Source of the DNA: Microbacterium sp.
GTDB lineage: Bacteria; Actinomycetota; Actinomycetes; Actinomycetales; Microbacteriaceae
NCBI GenBank assembly: GCA_029239635.1
Contig: JARBUN010000014.1
Span: 1-64,000, forward strand
Length of the DNA stretch: 64,000 bases
Direction of reading: 5' to 3'
Positions 55,781 to 64,000 of this stretch are shown here, in pieces. How positions within the stretch are numbered: position 1 is the stretch's first letter; every line of letters starts with the position of its first letter. The notes under the pieces are model-generated. The model was not told where the DNA came from. It made no database searches and saw only the letters and a list, made by a program, of their open reading frames with translations. A program made the position numbers and the translations under genes.

Positions 55781-56402
55781 GGGTTTGCTCCTTGAGAACA
55801 CCATCGGTTTCGATGAAACGCGCGCGTGTCCGAGGACAGACCCAGACCTCACCCTGCTTCTCGAGAGGGACGCCGGCGGGCCCGACCCACCCGATACGGC
55901 GAGCGGGGACTCCGGCGACGAGCGCGAAGTCGGGGACATCCTTCGTCACGACGGCACCGGCGGCGACCGTCGCCCAGCGTCCGACGACCACGGGTGCGAC
56001 GCACGTCGCACGCGCACCGATCGACGCACCCTCGCGCACGGTCACTCCCACCGGGGTCCAGTCGGCCGCCGACTTGGGGCTGCCGTCGGGATTGATCGCC
56101 CGCGGATACGTGTCGTTCGTGAACACCACCGCCGGCCCTACGAAGACGCCTCGCTCCAAGCGCGCCGGTTCGTAGACGAGAGCGTAGTTCTGGATCTTGC
56201 TTCCGTCGCCCACCACGACACCCGGGCCGACGTAGACGCCCCGACCGATCACGCAGTTCTCACCGATCGCCGCTCCTTCTCGGATCTGTGCAAGGTGCCA
56301 GACCGACGAGCCGGTCCCGATGGAGGCCCCCGTCACATCGGCGGAGGGGTCGATTCGAGGGGGCGCTTTCGCGAGAGAAGGAGGAGTGGCGGAGTGGTGC
56401 AC
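55773..56402 (-). CDS. Left-handed beta-helix acyltransferase (WbpD/WlbB-like)
   Basis: GSSVWHLAQIREGAAIGENCVIGRGVYVGPGVVVGDGSKIQNYALVYEPA, FTNDTYPRAINPDG. Confidence 0.92.
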   Translation of the reverse strand: MHHSATPPSLAKAPPRIDPSADVTGASIGTGSSVWHLAQIREGAAIGENCVIGRGVYVGPGVVVGDGSKIQNYALVYEPARLERGVFVGPAVVFTNDTYPRAINPDGSPKSAADWTPVGVTVREGASIGARATCVAPVVVGRWATVAAGAVVTKDVPDFALVAGVPARRIGWVGPAGVPLEKQGEVWVCPRTRARFIETDGVLKEQTHA

Positions 56403-56466
56403 GGCGGACCAGCTTATCGGGGTGGGACGAGAGCTCCCGGAGAAATCACCCGGAGCAGGCAGGGAT

Positions 56467-57675
56467 TCAGGATCGAGTCACGCCGGCGAACGAGACGCTG
56501 GCGGCCACGGTCCCCACGGTCACGTCTTCGCGCGTCTGAACGGTGAAGAGTGCCCCCTGGGCGAGGCCGTGGCTGCTCGGCTCGCTGACTCCGGCGGCAT
56601 TCGCGTTCACGTAATACTGCCCCGCGCCGAGGTTGACCTCGGCGATCCGCAGGTCGATTGACACCGGTCCCGTGATCGGGTCGAGACGATGCTCGAGCAT
56701 CTCCGTGTTGGATGCCAGCACCATGTGCCCGAGAGGCGTGTCGATGCTGAAGCCGAGCTCCCACCGTTCGATCGGCTTCATCGAGTCGACGTGCACGCGG
56801 ATCGTGAGCGGGTCGCCCTCCTGCACGGTCTTGGTGCGGGTGCCGTCGTCGGCGAGGAGTTCGACCCGCTTGACCTGGATGGGATGTACGGTCTGCTCGG
56901 GCGGAGCCTCACCGACGCGACGTCCCTCGAGCACGTCCCGCAGCGCGCCGATCGCCTCACGGGTCTCGCCGTCGAAGACCACCGCGCCGTCCTTGAGCAC
57001 GATGCCTCTGTCACACAGCTCGGCCACCTGCTGGGCCGAGTGGGTCACGAGGATGATCGTGCGCCCCTGCTCCCGGAACTCGTTGATACGGTCCATGCAC
57101 TTGCGCTGGAACGTCTCGTCGCCGACCGCGAGCACCTCGTCGACGAGGAGGATGTCGGGGTCGGTGTGGATCGCGACCGAGAACGCGAGGCGCACGTACA
57201 TCCCGGAGGAGTAGAACTTCACCGCGGTGTCGATGAAGTCGCCGATGCCGCTGAACTCGACGATGTTGTCGAACTCGCGATCGATCTCCTCGCGGGTCAT
57301 GCCGAGGATCGAGGCATTCAGGTAGACGTTCTCCCGACCGCTCAGGTCGGGATGGAAGCCCGCGCCGAGCTCGAGGAGAGCGGCCATCCGACCGCGCGTC
57401 TCGATGTACCCGTCCGACGGCGAGAGGATCCCACCGATCAGCTTGAGCAGCGTGCTCTTGCCGGATCCGTTGGCTCCGAGAAGTCCGACGGTGGTTCCGG
57501 CCTGGATGGTGAGGGAGACGTCGTCGACCGCGACGAAGTCCCGACGGTAGGACTTCCCCAGGCGCCCGAGGTGGACCACGCGGTCTTTCAGACTGTTGTC
57601 CTTCCGCACGCGGAAGTGCTTCGAGACCGAGGTCAGGCGCACGATGTCCGGCGCGACGGTTGCGGTGTCCGACAT
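56467..57675 (-). CDS. ABC transporter ATP-binding protein, Wzt-like with C-terminal substrate-binding domain
   Basis: LLGANGSGKSTLLKLIGGIL, YSSGMYVRLAFSVAIHTDPDILLVDEVLAVGDETFQRKC; about 150-aa C-terminal extension. Confidence 0.93.
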   Translation of the reverse strand: MSDTATVAPDIVRLTSVSKHFRVRKDNSLKDRVVHLGRLGKSYRRDFVAVDDVSLTIQAGTTVGLLGANGSGKSTLLKLIGGILSPSDGYIETRGRMAALLELGAGFHPDLSGRENVYLNASILGMTREEIDREFDNIVEFSGIGDFIDTAVKFYSSGMYVRLAFSVAIHTDPDILLVDEVLAVGDETFQRKCMDRINEFREQGRTIILVTHSAQQVAELCDRGIVLKDGAVVFDGETREAIGALRDVLEGRRVGEAPPEQTVHPIQVKRVELLADDGTRTKTVQEGDPLTIRVHVDSMKPIERWELGFSIDTPLGHMVLASNTEMLEHRLDPITGPVSIDLRIAEVNLGAGQYYVNANAAGVSEPSSHGLAQGALFTVQTREDVTVGTVAASVSFAGVTRS

Positions 57676-58601
57676 CACAGCTCCTGAGCGAAGTTGCCCT
57701 GCATCCGGGTGAACACCCGGTGCGAGATCACGAGCAGAACCAGACCGACCACGCCAGCGATCAGCATCCGCAGCCCCAGCTGGGCGGGATAGTCCTCGAG
57801 CGTCCCCGCCCCCCAGAAGGCGCGGTGGAATCCGAGGACGGCGATGGTCAGCGGGTTCGAGGCGTAGACGTCGAGGACCCATTCCGGCAGCTGGAACCGG
57901 ACGATGACGTCCTGCACCATGCGCCAGGAGTAGACGATGGGCGATCCCCACATCGCGAGCATCAGCACGACCTCGGTGAGGTACTGGATGTCGCGGAGGT
58001 AGACGTTCAACGCCGAGAGGAGCAGCCCGATGGCGAGTCCGTAAATGGTGATCAGGATGACCGACGGGAAGAACCAGAGCATTTCCGCCGGCTCGGGCAG
58101 GGCGCGGAACAGCAGAGCCGCGACCACCAGGACACCGAGCTGGACGAGGAACATGAATGCCGCGCCGCCGATGCTCGCGAGGGGGAAGATCTCCCGAGGC
58201 AGATAGATCTTCTTGACCAATCCGCCGTTCTGCAGGATCGACCCCGTCGCGCCGAACACCATGTCATTGAAGAACACGTAGAGAGTCAGCCCGGAGAAGA
58301 GATAGACCGCGAAGTTGTCGATGCCCTCGGCCGCGCGCAGGAATTGCCCCAGCACGATGAAATACATCAAGAACTGGATGAGCGGACGGATCACGGTCCA
58401 CAAGAATCCGAGGAAGCTGTCCCGATAGCGCGCCTGCAGGTCGCGGCGCACGAGGAGGTTCAAGAGGTCGCGGCGCTTGAGGATCTCGCCGACCTTGCCG
58501 AGCCGTCCGGTGGTTCGGCGACCCTTCGCATCGACGACCGCATACGGCGCTTCGGAGATCCGCGCGAATCGCGCCACGCTCTCCTGGCTCATCGCTGCCA
58601 T
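57675..58601 (-). CDS. ABC transporter permease, Wzm-like
   Basis: ABC-2 permease topology; RDLQARYRDSFLGFLWTVIRPLIQFLMYFIVLGQFLR. Confidence 0.92.
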   Translation of the reverse strand: MAAMSQESVARFARISEAPYAVVDAKGRRTTGRLGKVGEILKRRDLLNLLVRRDLQARYRDSFLGFLWTVIRPLIQFLMYFIVLGQFLRAAEGIDNFAVYLFSGLTLYVFFNDMVFGATGSILQNGGLVKKIYLPREIFPLASIGGAAFMFLVQLGVLVVAALLFRALPEPAEMLWFFPSVILITIYGLAIGLLLSALNVYLRDIQYLTEVVLMLAMWGSPIVYSWRMVQDVIVRFQLPEWVLDVYASNPLTIAVLGFHRAFWGAGTLEDYPAQLGLRMLIAGVVGLVLLVISHRVFTRMQGNFAQEL

Positions 58602-58614
58602 TCTCGCTGTCCCG

Positions 58615-60543
58615 TCATGAGTTCTTTCGTCGTTTCTTCAGCCCGCGCACGGCCCGGTCGATCCACCGGCCCGGGCTCTTCGTGGGGTCCATCACCCGCC
58701 TCATCCGATGCACGGCGCCCATGTGGTTCAGGCGCATGTACATCCTGAGGAAATCTTTCCCAGAGCCGGTGCCCACGAATCCGAGCGCCCGAAGACGGTC
58801 GATCTTCTCGAAGGCGTATCCCGGGGTCGTTCCGGCCATTTCATCGAGCTTGTAATCGAGCGCCGTGTGACTGACCGCCGCATAATCGGGTGCGACGATC
58901 GTCCGGCTGTGGTAGCCCGATTCGCCTGCCGCGTACGACGGCATGCGTTCCAGGATATGCGCCAGCCCCCCGTCCTGGTATGCCTCCACGCCGCCGAAGT
59001 CGGAGTATTCCCAGGGATGCTCGACAAGGAGACGAAGGGCTTCGGGCCGGGCGAAGAACATCGAACCGTAGGGTGCCAACGGCGACACGTCGTCGAGGGG
59101 CACCCGAATGCCCAGCTTCTCCGCCAGCCGTTCGAAACCCGGCTTGTTCGACCACCAGGCACGACCCAGGGTGGGGTAGCCGATGTGGATCATCGGCGGG
59201 AACGCGAGTCCCAGCCCGGGTTCGCGCTGGAAAAGAGCAAGCACGCGCGAGGTGTGGTCCTCGTCGTGCAGGAGGTTGAAGAACTGCTGCTCTCGGAAGT
59301 GCGTTCCGACGTTGTGGCCGTCCTGGGGTGTCTTCTTGCTGTGGAGTTTGACCACGAGGTCGTAGTCACCCGACAGGAGGACATCGCGGCATCCGACGAG
59401 GAAGGCGCTCTGATCGCGGCCGTCGTTCGACGCGACGACGCGCACGTCCACCGCCCCCCGCTTTTCCGGGAGGGCGGCCAGGCGCGACTCGATCCGCCGC
59501 GCACGCTCTGCGTCGGGGGTCGTGACGACGAGGTCGTACGGGCCGGGCAGGGTGTCGGCCCGCTCGATCATCTCCTCCGTCATCTCGTCGTAGAAGATGT
59601 GCGCGATGACAACCACGCGCAGCGGCGCGGCGGCATCGTATGGCGCATGGTCGGGCCCGATGACGTCCATGAGTCCGGCGTCGGCGTTCAGCACCTTCGG
59701 CGCGACGTTGCGAGCGAGATTCGACAGGGCAATCTCGACGGGGTACCCGCCCTCGGCCGCCGCGTCCAGCGCCCACTTGCCGATCACCGCGTGACGGTCG
59801 AGGAACGGCGGCCAGTGGAAGAAAGGACGACGCTTGACGATCGGGCACCCGTCCTCGATGAGAGCGCGGGGGGCGAACAGCGAGGCGTTCACCACCCCGT
59901 AGTCGTCGGAGGCAAAGGCCGCCTCCCCCGAGAACCCGCTGTCGGTGAAGGTGTCGCGGAAGACGAGTTCGTGCTGCACCACGGCGTCGATGTAGGTGGA
60001 GATGTCCGGCAGCTCCGCCCAGTAGCGCCGCCACCGCTCGGTCTGGAACATCTCGCGGCGCACGGCAAGCCAGAACGACTGGAAGTGGTACGGCAGGGTC
60101 CCCGAGCCGGTGATGGGGTTGTGGTCCTCGGCCGCGTGATCGGTCATCGCCCAGAAATGCACCGGGCGGGCGTCCATCCGGGCGAAGAGAGGGCCGAAGG
60201 GTCGCACGGGACCGAACCACGTGTCGTTGGTCAGCACGATTTCGTCGAACTCCGCGATCCGCTCGCCGAGACGGTTCAGGGCGTCGCGCTGCGCACCGAT
60301 GTCGAAGCCGGAGTTGTCGCGCTCGATGATCTCGTCGACGGCATCGACCAGGCGCGTCCGCCCGCTGTCGGAGAGTTCCCCGTTGACCACGGCGACGAGG
60401 CGATCGGCGTGCGCGCGGAGCGCCGCCAAGGCATACAGGACGTAGTCCTCGACCTCTCCGCGGCGGTCGTAGATCGTGTACACGATCAGTCGACGACCGG
60501 CATCCGGGAAGGGAAGGGCCGGCGCGATCTCGGTTCCGCTCAC
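58615..60543 (-). CDS. RgpF-like (rhamnan synthesis F family) protein
   Basis: YTIYDRRGEVEDYVLYALAALR, FDEIVLTNDTWFGPVRPFGPLFARMD, FHWPPFLDRHAVIGKWALD. Confidence 0.88.
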   Translation of the reverse strand: MSGTEIAPALPFPDAGRRLIVYTIYDRRGEVEDYVLYALAALRAHADRLVAVVNGELSDSGRTRLVDAVDEIIERDNSGFDIGAQRDALNRLGERIAEFDEIVLTNDTWFGPVRPFGPLFARMDARPVHFWAMTDHAAEDHNPITGSGTLPYHFQSFWLAVRREMFQTERWRRYWAELPDISTYIDAVVQHELVFRDTFTDSGFSGEAAFASDDYGVVNASLFAPRALIEDGCPIVKRRPFFHWPPFLDRHAVIGKWALDAAAEGGYPVEIALSNLARNVAPKVLNADAGLMDVIGPDHAPYDAAAPLRVVVIAHIFYDEMTEEMIERADTLPGPYDLVVTTPDAERARRIESRLAALPEKRGAVDVRVVASNDGRDQSAFLVGCRDVLLSGDYDLVVKLHSKKTPQDGHNVGTHFREQQFFNLLHDEDHTSRVLALFQREPGLGLAFPPMIHIGYPTLGRAWWSNKPGFERLAEKLGIRVPLDDVSPLAPYGSMFFARPEALRLLVEHPWEYSDFGGVEAYQDGGLAHILERMPSYAAGESGYHSRTIVAPDYAAVSHTALDYKLDEMAGTTPGYAFEKIDRLRALGFVGTGSGKDFLRMYMRLNHMGAVHRMRRVMDPTKSPGRWIDRAVRGLKKRRKNS

Positions 60544-62474
60544 CGGCGGACTCCCTTCACCAGAGCGCGACCGGCAGCGGCACCCGCGCGGACCCGGCGC
60601 AGCACCGCGCGCGCGCCCTGCCCGAGAGGGTGCATCACGGGGTCGAGTCGCTGAACGACCTTGTTGTGGTTGGTCTTCATGTACATGCGGAAGAAGGCCA
60701 CCGCGCCCGCGGTGCCCATCCAGCCCGCCCGGTGCAGGAACTGGATCTGCTCGATGGGATACCCCGGCAGGTTCACCGCGAGCTGGTCGATCTTGTACTC
60801 GATCGCGAGGTGGGTGAGACTCGCGTGCTCGGCGTCCAGGACCGTCCGCACATGCAGACCCTGCTCCCCCACCGCCACGGAGACGAGGCGTTCGAGAAGC
60901 CGCTGCAGATCGGGCACCAGTTCGCGCGATCGATCACGGAAGTCGTCGTAAGTCCACTTCGCCAACAGGTACGACCGTAGTCCTGCGGGCCGTCCGACCC
61001 ACATGCCACCCAGCGGGGACAGGGGGGTGATCCCGTCGAGCGGAACCCGGATGCCGAGATCGTCGGCCACTTCTTGGCCCATCCCCCGATACCACGACCA
61101 GCCCTCGCCGGTCGTGGCGTAACCGGTCTCGATGACCGGGGGGAAGACAGCGCCGAGCCCCGGCTCGCGGACGAACAGAGCGAGGAGGTTGGCGATGTAG
61201 GACGGGCTCCCCACCAGGTTGTCGCGCATGTACCGGCGGAAGTACTCCGACACGGTGCGTCCCCGACGGGTGGGGAGGCGGTCGTGGAGCTTGACGAAGA
61301 CGTCGTAACGGTCGCTCAGCAGTTCGGCCCGGCATCCGATCAGGAAGGCACTCATGTCGCGGCCGTTCGCCGACGGGACGACACGGACCTCGGCGGTGGA
61401 GACGTTCTGACCGTGAGCCGACAGGAGCTCGTCGAGGGCGGGGGCGAGCCCCGCGTCCGACGTGGTGACGATCACGTCGACCGGTGCCGGGAACCACGTC
61501 AGCCGCTCGACGAGCGGGGTGACCGACGCGATCCCCGTCGCGTGGATCACCACGAGCACGCGCAGACCGGACGGGTCTTCGGATGCCTTCACCACCGTGC
61601 GGGGAAGGATGTCGAGCAACGCCAGGTTGGTGTTGATCACCTTCGGCGGCACCGTCCGCGCCAGGTTCTCGAGGATCAGCGCCGTCGGGTACCCGCTGGC
61701 CGCGACCTTGTCGAGGACCGCGCGACCGATCACCGCGTGTCGGTCGAGGAACGGCGGCCAGTGGAAGAACGGACGACGCTTGACCAGCGGGCACCCGTCG
61801 TCGATGAGGAGTGTGGGGTTGAACAACGCCGGGTGGTCGGTCGGATAGTCGTCGGAGGCGAAGGCGACCGCCGAGGTGAACCCCGCCTCGGTGAAGGTCT
61901 CGGTGAAGATGGTCTCGTGCTTGAGTACCGCGTCGAAGTACGACGGCATCTCGGGGAGCTCCCGCCAGTAACGCTCCCAGCGCTCCGACGTGAACATGCG
62001 CCGACGGACGGCGATCCAGAACGACTGGAGATGGTACGGCAGCACGCCGTCGCCGGTGAAGGGGTTCGGCTCCTCGCGCGCGTGGTCGGTCATCCCCCAG
62101 AAGTCGGCGTCGAGGGCGTCCATGCGGTCGAAGACCGGCCCGTACGGGCGCACCGGTCCGAACCACGTGTCGTTCGTGAGCACGATCTCGTCGAAGTCCG
62201 CCAGCCGCGACCCCAGGTGGTCGAGCGCGTCCTTGTGCGCCCAGATGTCGAAGCCGACGTTCTTGCGCAGCAGGATCTCGTCGGTCACCGGCTCAAGGCG
62301 TCGCCTCGCGCCGTCCGAGAGAGTGCCGTTGATCACCGCGAGGATGTGGGTGGCGCGATCGCGCATTCCTTCGAGGGCGTGGACCACGTAGTCGTCGACA
62401 CCACCACGCCGGTCGTACACGACGTAGACGACGAGTCGTCGCCCATCGGGGGGGAAAACCAACGCATGCTCCAC
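60540..62474 (-). CDS. RgpF-like protein, tandem paralogue
   Basis: YVVYDRRGGVDDYVVHALEGMR, FDEIVLTNDTWFGPVRPYGPVFDRMD, FHWPPFLDRHAVIG. Confidence 0.88.
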   Translation of the reverse strand: MEHALVFPPDGRRLVVYVVYDRRGGVDDYVVHALEGMRDRATHILAVINGTLSDGARRRLEPVTDEILLRKNVGFDIWAHKDALDHLGSRLADFDEIVLTNDTWFGPVRPYGPVFDRMDALDADFWGMTDHAREEPNPFTGDGVLPYHLQSFWIAVRRRMFTSERWERYWRELPEMPSYFDAVLKHETIFTETFTEAGFTSAVAFASDDYPTDHPALFNPTLLIDDGCPLVKRRPFFHWPPFLDRHAVIGRAVLDKVAASGYPTALILENLARTVPPKVINTNLALLDILPRTVVKASEDPSGLRVLVVIHATGIASVTPLVERLTWFPAPVDVIVTTSDAGLAPALDELLSAHGQNVSTAEVRVVPSANGRDMSAFLIGCRAELLSDRYDVFVKLHDRLPTRRGRTVSEYFRRYMRDNLVGSPSYIANLLALFVREPGLGAVFPPVIETGYATTGEGWSWYRGMGQEVADDLGIRVPLDGITPLSPLGGMWVGRPAGLRSYLLAKWTYDDFRDRSRELVPDLQRLLERLVSVAVGEQGLHVRTVLDAEHASLTHLAIEYKIDQLAVNLPGYPIEQIQFLHRAGWMGTAGAVAFFRMYMKTNHNKVVQRLDPVMHPLGQGARAVLRRVRAGAAAGRALVKGVRR

Positions 62475-62550
62475 TTCAGCCCCCTCGATTCATCCCGCGG
62501 TTCTCTCGGATGCGGCAGGGGCCTTGACCGCACGCAGACCAACGGCGAGC

Positions 62551-64000
<1,450 letters not shown>

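Overview
64-kb window of a high-GC actinobacterial chromosome, probably Microbacteriaceae/Microbacterium-like (inferred from gene content and order; no search was run). Left part (about 0-30 kb): core genes: partial secA, hpf, comF, lpqB-mtrB-mtrA, a membrane/AAA cluster (GDPD-membrane/DUF4129/DUF4350/MoxR/DUF58), an olefin-biosynthesis cluster (oleA, fused oleBC, disrupted oleD), an unusual intergenic array of structured repeats, katG-furA, SpoIIM-like, RDD, DUF3499, metallopeptidase, DUF5719, a large GT2, whiB and manA. Right part (about 30-64 kb): a large cell-surface glycopolymer region with two O-antigen-ligase-like proteins, GlfT2/GlfT1-like galactofuranosyltransferases, Glf, two separate Wzm/Wzt ABC exporters, a Wzx-like flippase, many glycosyltransferases, a UXS-like SDR, a WbpB/WbpE/WbpD-like triad, tandem RgpF-like proteins, and divergent rfbA/rfbB. 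Most notable: (i) about four copies of a TGTCCC...GGGACA hairpin element between oleD and katG, whose stems stay paired although their sequences differ; (ii) three genes (oleD, a GT4, a flippase) that each appear to carry an internal out-of-frame deletion; (iii) apparent enrichment of GGATGCC/GGCATCC, sparser in 53-64 kb; (iv) a compact galactan module outside its best-known mycobacterial setting. All coordinates come from reading the sequence and the ORF track; family names rest on recognised motifs, not database searches.
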